A stretch of DNA of 64,000 bases from Serilophus lunatus. Lineage: Eukaryota > Chordata > Aves > Passeriformes > Eurylaimidae. Where the stretch lies: the NCBI GenBank assembly GCA_013399895.1, contig VXBA01003435.1:2058847-2122846 (forward strand), written 5' to 3'. Shown here in pieces: positions 27,111 through 40,024 of the stretch (its first letter is position 1; every line of letters starts with the position of its first letter). Both the position numbers and the translations under genes were made by a program. A model generated the notes under the pieces. It ran no database searches, was not told the origin of the DNA, and saw only the letters and a program-made list of their open reading frames with translations.

Positions 27111-27127
27111 CTGAAAAACACAAACAG
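27111..27127 (-). promoter_or_regulatory. splice-acceptor-like site inside LTR copy 2
   Basis: On the - strand CTCTGTTTGTGTTTTTCAG is followed by AGAGC, matching copy 1 at 15481-15497. The acceptor AG corresponds to plus-strand CT at 27111-27112. Confidence 0.45.
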
Positions 27128-28122
27128 AGGTAAAAAACAACTCCCTCCCACTACCTCCCCAAGGGTTACTTGGCAGCCGAGCTGGAAATGGCTCTCGTGG
27201 TGAGAGAAATGGGTGGAATCCCACCGCGGGGGCCTGCGGGCGCTGGGGACCAGAGCTGTGTGCCTCCTCTTGAAGCAGACGAAGAAGAGAGCGGGGCGGG
27301 CCCCTTGCGTCGACTTTCAAGCCTTCTCGTTCTCGCGTGGATCTCGTCGCCTTCTTCCTGGCCAAGCTGGCTTCCCATTCGTCCAGCCGGCTGGGCCCTG
27401 CCTCGGTATCCGGTGTTTTCCCGACGAAGAACCACGAGTCTCAGTCATTAGGCACCATCTTGGTTTTCATGGCTGCAGCACCATAGAGTTGGCACCCAGT
27501 GCCAACATGGTGCCAGGGCCGGTGCCCCGTCACTGTCCAGAAGCAGCAGTTGTGCTCAAATTCCTGGCCAGGGCCGGCCTGGGGCTGCCGTGCCCACCTT
27601 GGGGCCTCCCCCAGGAATGGTGGAGGCAGGGGGAGGGTGAAGAAGCAGGACCGGAGCCATCCTGGCTGGGCTGGCGGCGGGGCTGCCGCCTGTGCCACCT
27701 GAGCTGGGACTGAGGGACCACGCACACTGTGATCGGCCCCTGTGCTCCTGGGAGCGGCAGAGGCGGGGGGGAGAAAACTAGAAACCACCGCCCCGCTCTG
27801 GCCGCCCCCCGCTGCCGGGAGCCTGGAGGGCGAGGAGCTGTTGCCGCCCGGCCCTGGCCACGGGCGCACCGGGACTGGCACAGGCTCCGCTCTGTCCTGG
27901 CCCCCACTCAGCCCAGGAACCAGAGAGAACCGAGAGAGCAGCCCCCTCTTCCCCCTCCCCAAGTCCCGGGACAGCAGCTGGAGCAAGGGCCCCCCTCCCC
28001 CNGAATTTTAACTCAGGTAGGTGCAGTTACTTACATTCTTCCCCCTCCCAAAATCCAAGAACACCCCCAAGCCCCATGCCCCCTTTGACTCCCCACGATC
28101 CCAGCCCCCTCAAACCAGTACA

Positions 28123-28127
28123 CCCTA
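28123..28127. repeat. target-site duplication, right copy (CCCTA)
   Basis: Exact repeat of 26781-26785, immediately after the LTR end at 28122. Confidence 0.8.
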
Positions 28128-31100
28128 GTAAATATTAGGAAACACTTACAGAATTATCTCATTTTAATATTTTACTCAGTACAACAAATTTTACTTTCTT
28201 ATTTTTTCATTTCTGTTTTTGTAAAGGCAATGATTGTTTCCAGTCTTTCATTTATACAATCCTTACACAGAGAACTAGTGTATTACCATTTCCATGGAAA
28301 GTAGATAATTATGTACATGAGTTAATAATTAAGTTCTCTGAGAGGTACCATAGCTTGCAACACTCAGCTGACCCTCATGATGCAGTAATCTCACAAAACT
28401 TTTGTCTTTTCAGAATTTAGTTAGTTGGTTAGTTAGTTGTGTATTCTCCCTTTGGAGTCACTGGATAAACTTGAGCAATTCCAGGAGGTATTTTATCTAA
28501 ATTAATCTAATCCATTTTAGAGTTTTATCCTATGACAAAACTATTGTTTACAGTGGTACCTTTGAGAATAGAAATTTGGTATTTCAGTCTTTCAGATTTA
28601 CTAACTCTTAAACACTTGCCTTGAAGGAGCACATCTTTTATATTTCTTTACCTTTACACATATTTTTCAGTGTTACTTCAATTTTCACACTCAGTAGCTA
28701 AGGCAGAAGAGATGGAAGAGGTAACTACTTCTTTTCTTGCTGCTTCTACAATATTTTTGAACAGCTGTGAACACTTCTGTACCAATTCCAGTGTCTGATG
28801 GCTGAGTTACATTAGCTATTGCCAGCCCATCCATCTTGCTTCATTGCTCTTGTGCAACAATGGGAGTTTCATACTATTTTCCCTTTTTCTGACTCTGACT
28901 ATCCATCATGAAGGTGGAAATAATGGCCCTAATGGCTATCAAGTCCCTCCCTTTTTTCCTCTCCATATTTCTCAATGTGACTCTTTCATTCTCTTGACCA
29001 CACAGACACAGAAATGTCCCAACGGCAAGGAACTGTCTGCTCCTAAGCACACTCAATTTTGATTATCTCCCTTGTCTTCCATCCTTGCCCTAGAGAAGGA
29101 AAATCATCAACCAAGTCCAGTGAGTTTCCATTGTCCAGGATGTTCTTGACTGAGGCAATTCTCCTCCCCCATGCTCATTATTCCTTTCATTTGGATGATT
29201 AAATTAAGCAGAAAAGGTTATTTTGTTGGAAAAGAGCCTGTATTAGTTGCATAAAAGCTGTTACTGTTCCGTTTTGGCTTAGTCTCCTCTCTGGCTCCCA
29301 GTAGCTAGCTGCCATTCCACTTTCATTGAATTACTAGCTTCAGGCACCTCTCTAGTCCCCCGAGATCTGTACCCTTTTTTTTGTTTTTTAAAGTGAGCAT
29401 GACATCACTGAATCTAAAGCCTTTCCCCTGGCTGTGGAGCCTTCACAGTTGTTTTGAAATTGCCAACTTGATGAATACTGCTTGCTTTCTGTTGTTACCC
29501 CTGGTTTGCCATGGCATTGGAGGTGCCTGTGGCTGGAGGGAGCTTGGAGATAGCACATCTCACATCAGTACTTTGTGCATGTAAATGGAAAAATGGTCCT
29601 TCTAGGAGGGAATGGATTTTCATGTCTTCAAGAAGTGAGAGACCATATGAATTTTTTGTCTGACCACCATTCTCTGTTTTTGCTGCCCCATCAGCTCTGT
29701 TGAGCTGGGAAAGCCTCTTTCTGTGCACAGTTGTTGGTTAAATCCTGAATTCTTTAAAACAAACGCATTAGTGAATGTAAAGACATTAACTGAGAAACTT
29801 TTTTTTTTGATTCTTTTTAAAAAATTTAAAAAACTAAATCTTTTTAAACTGCAAAATATCAAAACAGAAGACTTTAGATAGCTACACAGCTGTTTCACTG
29901 TCTAAAGCAGAACAGAGCTCATAGGGCATAAGAATCTGATGTCTCCTAGTTTGTCAAAGCTTTTGAAATTATATTTTGGAAAAGAATAATTGATCTGGTT
30001 ATTTTGTTCCAGTCAAGTGACAATGACATCATTAGGATTATTAGAAATTAATAACAAAACTAATAAAAATAATTTTTGGAAGTGTTTTAACAGAATAATA
30101 AGTACTTCCTGTGCTGGATATTGGCCAGTATTGTCTATCTCATTATTTGTTTGTAATTTAAAATCACAGGCTACTTAAGAAGTAGGTAGCATAGAAAAAA
30201 ATATATACTCTTTCATTGCCAGAATTTTATTGCAAGAAGCAAAACACAGAAGCAGAGTAGGAACAATAAGAAGATAGATAAATATATTATTTAATTGTTC
30301 CAGGATACTAGTTTTGGTTGCTTTCTTTATTTGCTGGTTTCAGGGTGAAGAAATATGCATCGTCTTGACTACAGTGGAAAACATCTTCCTTCATTAAAGC
30401 AGAATGATGAGTTGCTCCTAAGAAGTGCAGCTGTATGGAAGAGCACTGCTGCAGTCGGATTTTTTATTGCTTTGCAGCATAATCTTTGTTTTGTTCAGCA
30501 TATAATGCCCCTTTTATAAAACATGTTGATACGTGACATTCTTTTGACATATGGAATTTTGAAAACATTAATATTGACATTTATGGGTCCACTGGTATAT
30601 GTAATGGATTGTAGATATTGCCTTATTATCTTAATGAAGGCAAAGACCCTTCCACAGCTTTCTCAAGTAGTTGATCTATCGCCTCTGGCCACGCAGTTGT
30701 TTGCAGTGCCAACATACAATCTATAGATGGATCAATCAAGCATGCTAATATACAGCATTCCCACACAGAGTAGCTGCACTTAGCCAGAGAATAATAGGTT
30801 TTGATGATGTTGTACATTTGACACATTACGAACTTGCTCACCATCCTCTGACAGAGAGAAATGTCTGCTTGCCTGCTCTATGCAAACATCTCTGCAATGG
30901 GGTGGGGTGCATTTCAAGGTTTGGCATGACCTGTGAAGAAAGAAAGGACAAATAGCCCAGCCATGCTTCTGTTCAATCCCTTCCCTGCCACCAGAAAGGA
31001 GGGCAAGGGGGTATGGCAAGAGAGCAGAGCCTAGTGGACCCACAAATCTGGTTCTTTTTGGAGTTAGCATTAAACTAAAACATGGTCTTCAGTTTTTTGA

Positions 31101-34100
31101 ACTACAGCAGATCTGTCCTGAGGAAGAAACTGAGCAAATTGAGTTAACTGATGCCTTGCCATGCATTTGTAGTTTACTTTTGATGTATTTGGAAAGGAAA
31201 AAAAAAATTGAAACACTCTCCAAAAGTTTTGACAGTCTAAAAACCAAGTGATGAAAATGTAATTTTTATCCTGCTCATAACTTTTAATCTTAAACTTTAA
31301 ATGAAGATTTAAATATTTATTTCTCAAGTAAAATGACATTGCCATAAAATTTCAAACAGTCTATTCAAAAAATTTCAACCTAGTTTTCTGACAGCAAGTT
31401 AGGCAGAAATAACACAAATTTCAATTAATTCAAATATGTCATCTTGAGAACATTATTTCAATTAATATTTTTAAACTGAAGATTCTGTTAATCAAGCAAA
31501 AAAAATTTGTGGCTTATTGACTCATATTGTAATTTTTCTGTTAATTAAATGTATTTGAAAAGATTATTCAGACAAACTCAACATAGCCAAAGATGAAGTA
31601 TTTTTAGTTCTGTTAATCTGGATTGGAAATAAAAAGATTTGATCTTTGCATTTGATATTTTAAAAGGTAATTTAATTTTGTTTGACATTAAAAATCTGAA
31701 TAAGTAACACTGGCTACTCAAAGGAGTTTGCTTGCATCTCCTGTAGTTAAGATTTGAAATTTTTTTTTTTTTTCCAGTTTTCATAGTTTTCACAGCGTAT
31801 AAATTTATAGTTAACTATGAGTTATAGCACAATATCAGATTTCGTTTATTAAGGACATGTCAGAGATTAATACAATGCTGGACATATAACATGTGATAAG
31901 AATTTAGGAAGCTTCACTGTAAAATTGAATGAAATGGAGATAGAAATTGAAGACATGAAGATAACAGTTGATGGATTGATGGACAGAGTCTATTCCAACT
32001 GAGAATTCCAAAGAAGACTGTAGAACACTGTGAAATTGAATTGATCACCTGGAAAATAAGGTGTGAGGGATGGAAAAGCTGAGCTAATCTTTTCTGAGAG
32101 GATTATGAAAACCAGAAAGGAGATATCTTCCATCTTTTTAAACATATGGTGCACATGGTCTCTCATAGCTGTAGTGCCATCAATTAGACAACACACAAAC
32201 ATGATATTTGTACAGTGTGCCTCTTTCGGCCTCCATTAGACAAACTAAACATTAAAATGTACATTAGAAGCTCAAGTTAAGAATGGCAAGCTTTTAAAGA
32301 ATTTGAAATTACAAATTTGAAAATTAAGTGAGACCTTATAGGCTGTATCAGAATTTGGTCAATAGAGCTCTAGTGGAGCCATTTTGTCAGGAAAAGCCCA
32401 TATTTGACTAAGAAAACCAAAATAAGAATAGCTCCCTGCCTTATATATTCTATGATGTGTCAAGATTTACCTGCTCAAGGTTAACTTGCCAAGGCTTTAG
32501 GTTCAGATATTTCAACTGCCTCTAAGACACAAAATATATAGATAAGAAAATGGACTGTATATAGACTGTGAAAAATGGCTTTGATTCAGTTGCTGAAGGT
32601 TTTATTTTCAATAATGTAGATTGTCATTGCCTGTTCTCTCAGTTCTTAACTGCTATTGTGACAGAGTCCGTTTAGCTGAATTTAGGGTGATAAGTTTGTA
32701 TTACATTTATTATAATTATCATGTCTGATTAATCTTGCTTATTCTGGAAACTAGTGCAAGTTTCTTACTGGAGGGCATACTTTCAAATTTTAATATTTAT
32801 GTATAAGGCAGCTGACCTGAAGATTGAAAGTAATTAATTTGGACTAAAGGTGTCTGTGGCAAATTGAAGACAGATATGCTGTAATAGTTTCAATATCCAG
32901 TTCAGACTGAAGCAGGATGAAGATAGATGTAGTGTGAAGTCGAAGGGTGTGGTGATTACTAGAGCTGCACCCATCAATCCACACCATGCAATGAGTTTTT
33001 AAGCAATTCATTTTGAAATTTGTCTGAGATAATACTTCTTTCAGATCTATGCCCAAGCTCACTTAGACACCCTTGCAGATGTAATGTTTTTCTGGCCATG
33101 CATAGGATCTCCAGATAAAATGTTGCTGAAATGAGCTCAGTGCAGGATTTGACTCTATTCAGTCATTCACTAAAATTCATGAATACTGGAATTTCCACTA
33201 GATAATCAGAATTATTTCCTCTGGCTCTCCAAACCTAAATTTTGTATTAAAGCAATTATTAATGTGTCAACATTATCTGGTGTGAATATTACTATTTTTT
33301 GGTCATTTGTTGTTTCTTTGCATAAATGATCAGAAAGATAATATCTTTCTCTTCCATCTATACTGTTATTTATGAAGGAGGGAATTACTAACTATGCAGG
33401 CTAATTTTAATTTTTTTTTGTCACTGATATGAGGAGCAAAGAAAAAGTGAAAAAGAGAGTTGTAGTCTATACTTTACAAAGCACTGGAGCTTTCTCCAGT
33501 GGAAGTTGCATTGCTTGTAATATAAAATATGGACTATTCATTAAACCTGATTTTTGCATTTCATTTTAGTAACCTTCTTCATTTGGACTGTCTCCATTTG
33601 GACTAGCTTCTGAACTTTTGGTAGCCATACTCTAAGCTCTATGGAGACTTTCCTGCCTGAAATTTACTCTGAAAATTCCAAACAGTCAAAAATTTGATCA
33701 GAAAGAAGGAACTAGGACAGAATGGCCCTGTAGTTGGGTTTGTGTCCTCCTTATGAGTGCATTGCCTACCTAGACTAGCAGAGGAAAGATGATAACTAGC
33801 AAAAAGACCTAAAACAAAACCACAGGCTAGTTATGAAGAGGTTTCTTCCATGTTTTCTTCATTACTGTATTTGTATGAAGAGTCAGTTACCCAAGTATTG
33901 CTACAAGTTGTTGTTTAACTTTACACTGCTCCTACACCCTATGTTTTCAATGTATTTGGCTCCTTTTTTGAGTATCACTTGGCAAACAGAAAGAAACTGC
34001 TTACCATCCCATTGGTATTTATTTTATTTTATGATGGGTATTGTTTGAAAGTAGCTATTGCTCTGTTTAGCTTTAATTTCTTTTGCTCTTTTTTTGTGAA

Positions 34101-36040
34101 AATTACACTTTGTACGCTCAAATTATTGACTTACAAAATTTGCTTAAATTGCAAAATACAGCAGTACCAAAACAGGAAAACATCTGGAAGTTTCATGCCA
34201 CAGAGAATGGTTCCCATTTTTTATTTTGCCCCTCATTCTAAAGTATTTGTTTATATAGGTTTGCTAAATTACTTTAGTGATGGTTTTATCTATTTGTTTT
34301 CTGTGGCTATTAAAGGTTGAAAATGTCCCCGGGCGATGGGCTGAGACTTTCAGTTTGAATGTAGCAGTAGATTTCAAGATTCTCACTCAGATAACTTCCT
34401 CTTCTTGCTACAGGAAAATATAATTTTCTGACGTTATAGCTGTAGATCTCACACATATAATATCACAGACAAAACATAAGATGTTAACTAGGAAGAAAAT
34501 GCTCGCTAAAGAGCTCTAAAACCTTGCTGCTTGTACCCAGCAGAGAACTGTCTTCAAGCAAATTGTATGTCCCTCCCATCTGCCCAGTATAGGAGAACCT
34601 AAGATGGTTATTCCATAAGACTTTCTGTAAAGGCAAGATATTGTGCTTCAGAAAATGGGGGGAATATCTTTTTCATAAAGATGTGATACTAGAGAACAGC
34701 TCAGGAACCATTTATTATCTTGGCTTCTTGAATGCAACTTGGAGATTTCACTATCATTTACAAAAGCTAATAATGGAAGCTCATCTAGAATATATATGTA
34801 CAGTATTTTGTGAATATTTTGCACAGCAAAAAGGGTGAACTAAATCTTCCAAAATTAATTGGAGGTTACAGATCTGTAATTTAAAAATACAATTATTTTA
34901 ACCTTAGTTCCTAAAGCTATGTCTGTTTTTGGATGGTATCTGAAGCAGGAATGCAGAGAATTAAATGACATCTTTTCTTCCAAAATTGTGACATTCTGGC
35001 AAAATTCTTCCAAGCCAATTTGTAGACAGTGGAAATATGAATACCAGTTCAGACAGCTATCCCTTGCTCTCTTGTCTTCTAAGTTTTTGGTGATTAAGCT
35101 ATTGCTAGCTTAAATCAGCTATAGTGAGTCAGACCTGAAGGGAAGTTGAAGTCACTGTTTTGAGGGACGAAGGGATACTATGAAATGAAAATTAATATAT
35201 TAGACTCAATATACATCACATATATTCTTAGTGTTCATTATTACACATCTTTCCCTCAAAGGCCAAAGAGAAAGAGATAATGAAAGTAGTAAAAAGTTGC
35301 AGAACAAAATTATAATGCACTAGATTAGGTCATAACAGTCCATTTACCTTTAGATTTTATTGCAAGATGGCAGTATTTTAGCAGAATGCTTTTAACTGAG
35401 CACTGGAATTCTGTGCTATGAACTATAAAACATTTGTTTTAAATATTTATTTCTCCATTGGAAAAAAAAAAGTTGGTAAATGTGTTTCAGAAATTGTCAG
35501 TTCAAATAATCAGCTTTGCTTCTTTACCAAGGAATGCACGTTCATAGAAGTGAAAAAATCTGCTGTGTGGCTGCCATGATGCCAAATACAGTGTTGTGAG
35601 GGTTGGAAGCCTGTAGTCACACTCATGCGCTGTCAGATCCTAAACCCTTAATTCAAATTGATTTGCCACTGTGAGGAATTTGCCACAGCATTATCTGAAT
35701 GAGAAAGCAGACACTATTATTGGGTCGCATTCTACCCCTTACATTTGTGTCAGCACTTTGTTTAACGGAGAGGAAGACAGTATTAGACCCATGATACGCC
35801 TTGCATTGTGCTACGGGTTATGACAAATCCTTTGTTCAAACCTAGTTTTTAATGCAAGAGCCTTTAGCAATAATGCTAACTCTTCAGAAAATTCATATCT
35901 CTAGCAGTGACCCTAGTTAGACTCCAGGCATTGTGGTCTCTCTTGTGGAACTGAAGATGGCGTTGGCTCCTGCCTTTGAAATCATGAGCTGTGAGGAGAA
36001 CCCATGCATGGGGGGAGATGAACTCTGAGGCTGCCACTGT
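28128..36040. other. AT-rich unique non-coding sequence
   Basis: No supported gene or mobile element. Includes a short (TTAG)n-like run at 28417-28440, very AT-rich sequence at 31200-31900 and an imperfect repeat of CATTTGGACT near 33582-33605. The 113-codon frame at 33979-34320 (+) is hydrophobic and low in complexity, as expected for T-rich DNA, and is not called. Confidence 0.55.
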
Positions 36041-36648
36041 TGTTAAGTACGCTGGTTTTGGCTGGGATACAGTTAATTTTCTTCATGGTGGCTAGCATGG
36101 GGCTGTGTTTTGTATTTGTGCTGAAAATGTGTTGATAATATAGAGATATTTTTGTTATTGCTGAGCAGTGCTTACACAGAGCCAAGGCCTTTTCTGCCAC
36201 ACTGGCAGGGGCTTGGGAGTACATGGGAAGCTGGGAGAACACACGGCCAGAGCAGCTGACTCCAGCTGATCCAAGGGATATTCACAGAATCACAGAATAT
36301 GCTGAATGTGGAGAGAACAACAAGGATTATCGAGTTCAACCCTTGGTGAGGGGGAGGAGGGGCAATGTTCAGGGTAATTGCATTTGTTTTTCAAAGTTAC
36401 CATTGTAAGTGACAGGGTTCTGGTCAGCTGGAGATGGCTGAACACCTACCTGCCCTTGAGAAGTGAAAGAATTCCTATTCTGCTTTGCTTGTGCGCACAC
36501 TTCTCGCGTTACCTATAAAACCATCTTTATTCTCCACCTATAACTTTTGTAGCTTTTATTCTTCCAATTTTCTCCCTGATCCTACTGGCAGTAAAGTAAG
36601 TGAGCAGCTGCATGGTACCTGGTAGCTGGTTGGGGTTAAGCCACAGCA
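36041..36648 (+). mobile_element. avian ERV solo LTR interrupted by a CR1 tail
   Basis: Sense-oriented LTR of a family that is frequent in bird genomes. The 5' part reads GCTGGTTTTGGCTGGGATACAG, then GAGCAGTGCTTACACAGAGC, and CAAGGGATATTC at 36272-36283. The 3' part carries GGAGATGGCTGAACACCTACCTGCC, a TTTGCTTGTGCGC block, TCTTCCAATTTTCTCCCTGATCC, and an end at TGGGGTTAAGCCACAGCA. The second copy at 62865-63246 (-) matches the 3' half and confirms the family. At 36284-36348 the segment that holds the TATA region in the other copy is replaced by a CR1 3' tail. No clear target-site duplication was found, so the ends may be off by a few bases. No internal viral region is present. Confidence 0.85.
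36284..36348 (-). mobile_element. CR1 3'-tail fragment inside the LTR
   Basis: The text CACAGAATCACAGAATATGCTG, then a run like GAGAACAACAAGGATTATCGAGTTCAACCC, is the reverse complement of the CR1 3' end; it closely parallels the start of the CR1 at 43445 (CACAGAATATGCTGAGTTGG..AAGGATCATTGAGTCCAG). Only about 65 bp are present. LTR sequence resumes at about 36349 with a GGGGGAGGAGGGG stretch. The LTR bases expected between GATATTC and the purine run are missing. Confidence 0.8.
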
Positions 36649-38250
36649 GTGATCTGTCTCAGTTCATCTTCTTTGCTCATATTCTGGGTCTGTGGACCAG
36701 GAAGGAGTGTGGTCAGACATCAATATGCTCTGACAAACTCCACTAATGTAATGGCTTTCTGGTAAGAGGTGCAGACTGCCACCTCTGAGACTGTGCCTCA
36801 GGCAAGCTTCTGTGATTGTTTCTCAGCTGAAAAGCTAAGAGAAAACCCCATTTATAACTCACCACCAGTCATGCTGGCCTGAGCTATTGTGGCCCTTCTT
36901 GTGCCAATTATCCTATGTGTAGTTTCCCTTCTCCTTACTGAAACTGAAAGTTGTTCTTCTGCTTGGGCTATAATATATTCATAAGGAAAATAAATAATAA
37001 ACATTAGCTATGCATAGAGTTTTCACAGTTATTAAGTACATTTTTTGACAGCATGTGATATCCCTCTCTTAATCTATGTGGTTTAGGAGCTACAACATCT
37101 TGCAGATAAAGAGCATAAGCCAAATGACCTATAGTTAAAAAACATTATCTAAGCCATTCCTGATGAAAACAATAACCATAAACATCTCTATGAGTAAATT
37201 ATAAAGTCTCTTGTGTATGTAATGGGGTTTTGGTTTGACAATAGCAAGTGAATCTAATTAAACATAAAGGAAATACATGGTTTACCCTTGGAACTCCGTT
37301 GGTCAACAGGTGAGAAATTCGTGAAGACAATAAGCTGAGTTGCTCAGAGAAAAGATGGAAGCAAAAAAGTTAGTAAGTGAAACGGAATGTATAAAATCCA
37401 GTAGCTGTGCATAACCCAACCTAAAGGTTTACTGAGTTCATGTGTTTTCTTTACTTACCATCCTTCTTTCCTTCTGTCCTTCATAGCAAGATACAATACA
37501 CTTCTGGTGGACCATTAATATTGTGTCCATGGAAGAATCTTTCTCCCAACTCAATGGCATATCGTTTTATATTTTCATGAAGTCCTGAGCTTTGTTTTTT
37601 GTTGCTTATGTTAAGGAAGAGTATTCTAGAAAATTCAAACAGGCAATGTAACTTCCCAATCAGAGGATGGCTTCAAGATGAAAAAATATGAGAACATGCA
37701 AGGGTTTTTTACTTCATATATTATTTAGATGAATAAGAGAATGTCAGATGTGAAGTAGAATGCATTTCTCCTGTAAGTCTGCTAAGGCTTTCTTAAAAAT
37801 TTAAGAGACAAGTCTTTCCACATGGAAATTTCAAATCAGGATGATTCATAGATGAAGCTAGCAATTGTCATCGTTGATTTCAACAACAGGTTGCCTGTTC
37901 ACTTCAGTTTATCTAATGTCCACAACAATGCCATACAATAAAAGTAGCTTCCACTTTAAATTTATTTACTTATTTTCAGTTTTAATGCAAATACACACAT
38001 TTTCCAATCTTTGTCTATGTATTTACAGGTTACTCTTGCCTTTAATGTAAACATCTCTAAAAAATGTTTCTCTTATTTTTATATTTATACCAGGTAGAAT
38101 ACATACATAGAGGTGATGTTAAAAAAGAGGTGTGTATTTGTCAATTTTTTCCATTTTAGGGACATAGTTTTGTTTGGCGTAAGTCTTTTTGCCATTATTG
38201 ACTTTACTGTTATTTGAAGTTATTTGCACTACCTGGGGCTGTTGCATTTG

Positions 38251-38330
38251 TGTTTGGGGGGGGGTTGTTGTTTTTTTTTGTTTGTTCTGTTGGTTGTTTT
38301 TTGTGTTTTTTGTTTTGGTTTTTTTTAATG
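38251..38330 (+). repeat. GT-rich low-complexity tract with a G9 run
   Basis: About 80 bp of almost only G and T on the + strand, including nine consecutive G at 38256-38264 and (GTTT)-type units. Either a decayed simple repeat or, read on the other strand, an A/C-rich tail. Confidence 0.8.
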
Positions 38331-38984
38331 AGCTGTTGGCTACAGGTAAGAGTATCCATTGTAATTTCACTTGGTGTACGTATCAATACATAAGTAAATA
38401 AGAAAAATGTCACCAGCCATTCTGAATTGCAAAGTCAGAGCATCCAATCTAAAAACCTGTGGCATTTAAAAAAAAAATTTCTTAACAGTCCTGGATTGTG
38501 ATGTTCATTTTCAATATGTTTTGTTTTCTTATTCTGAGAAACAGAAGGTTCTGCCTTTAGTCACGCCACAAATGAATTAAAAATGCCTCCTAGAAGCTTG
38601 GCACAAAAGAAAAGAATTTACTTGTAACAATCAAAGCCGTATGAGTTTCACTGGAAATATTATTTAAGACTTTAAAATATTTTGACCTTTGGTTCATTAT
38701 TATCTGCATCTGGAGAAAGAGGTATTATGCTTTCTGTAAGAGAATTTCTTTTAATTTATTGAGAAAATAGGTATTTGGGCAAAAGGGTTTACAGGAAAAA
38801 CACACAACCAAGGAAAAATCATTACACGAAAGCTCTAGCAAACACCAACCCCATACAATTTAGTGAAAATATCATTAAAAGTCTTACACCAGAGTATTAG
38901 CAGAGGCATAATCCAGAAAAACACCTCATCTATAGAAATCAGTAACACAGCTTAATACAATTCCTTTGGTTTCACGTTACCCAC

Positions 38985-39080
38985 AAGAGAAAGAAAAGAG
39001 CAGAGGAAGAAAAGAGATTTAAAAACTGAAGAAGAAAAGAGAAAGAAAGAATGAAGAAAGAAGAAAAGAGAGAAAAATAA
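38985..39080 (+). repeat. GA-rich polypurine tract
   Basis: Nearly 100 bp dominated by GAAGAAAAGA-like purine units on the + strand, with only occasional pyrimidines (such as the AGATTT break at 39015). Long polypurine tracts can form triplex DNA; here only composition is seen. Confidence 0.8.
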
Positions 39081-39994
39081 TTGCCTAAAAGGATTACACA
39101 TTGTCAGATCTTGAGATAAGCAGCTGAAACCATCTATACAAATCTTGGTAGCATACCAAAGAAGGCAATCTGATATCAAAATAGAGGCACTGAAAAATTT
39201 AACTGGAAAATATACGAGTACCCCTCCACATTGCCACAGTAAACTTTTTTCTCACTACCTGTAGAAAACCTCAGAGAATAAATAAAAAATACTCCACTAT
39301 GGTGGAGATGAAGCAGTCACAGGTATCAGCTCAGGCATTAGAAACATTACAGTTTCTAATGGAATCATGATTTTACTCCCGTTGGATGTTTTTGGAGTTA
39401 TTATCATCTGAACTAAGCTTATAAAATTTATGTTGCATTAAATAGAGATTGGATCCTGAAAAATTATGCTAGTGTGATACCTGTATTGGTAAGACACCTA
39501 TGCCCCTTTGGGACACTGAGGGCAGATGTCACAGCGGATATGTTTAAGCCTGTGCCTGGTCAGTCTAAACTGTGGACTAGCATCAAGTCTAAAGACTATC
39601 CACTGAGAAATTAGTATATTGTAGCTCTTGTATATTGGATATTGGAGCTCTTGCAAGGATTATTAATACATCTGCTGACTAAAATCTTAATGAGATTCAC
39701 ATAGATTACAGATGAAAAAAATCTTATACACTTTTGGTGTATAAGCGATTGAGTTTTTGGAGACTGAGACTATGGGGAATAACAAATTCTACAGCACTGA
39801 GACGGATGGTGAAGAGCTTCATCTGGTTACTTCTGTAGGATCAGAAAAGAATCAGAATAACCTGTGCCTTCGGGTGGCTTCTGAAACAACACACAATAAA
39901 AATGATTCCTGTACAGTTGTCATGTATGGCTTTGATCAAAAGACTGATATTACTTCTGTGGAGCTCCTGGAGTACTACAGATATCTTTAGCATT

Positions 39995-40024
39995 TAATTT
40001 ATTTGAAAGTAATTTATTTGAAAG
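39995..40024. repeat. perfect 15-bp tandem duplication
   Basis: The unit TAATTTATTTGAAAG occurs twice without spacer, at 39995-40009 and 40010-40024. Exact identity suggests a recent slippage event. Confidence 0.85.

Larger units (their letters stand above)
26786..28122 (-). mobile_element. full-length solo LTR, GC-rich, about 1.34 kb (copy 2)
   Basis: A complete long terminal repeat on the - strand. Read on that strand it starts TGTACTGGTTTGA and ends TTAAACCACTACA, so the two ends are near-perfect inverted repeats bounded by TG and CA, and it is flanked by the 5-bp repeat CCCTA. Its last 570 bp or so match copy 1 at 15270-15688. It contains AATAAA (plus-strand TTTATT at 26873) and a splice-acceptor-like site. 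The 5' half (27180-28010) is GC- and CpG-rich, unlike the surroundings, and produces long spurious reading frames on both strands (for example 27441-27986). There is no internal retroviral region, so it is a solo LTR left after LTR-LTR recombination. One base (28002) is undetermined. Exact family name not assigned. Confidence 0.9.

Noticed and set aside
27441..27986. 181-codon minus-strand frame, proline/glycine-rich
   Set aside because: Inside the LTR at 26786-28122; competing frames on the other strand; no retroviral or host motif.
39757..39990. 77-codon plus-strand frame of protein-like composition
   Set aside because: No family recognised, no splice sites or upstream signals; likely chance.
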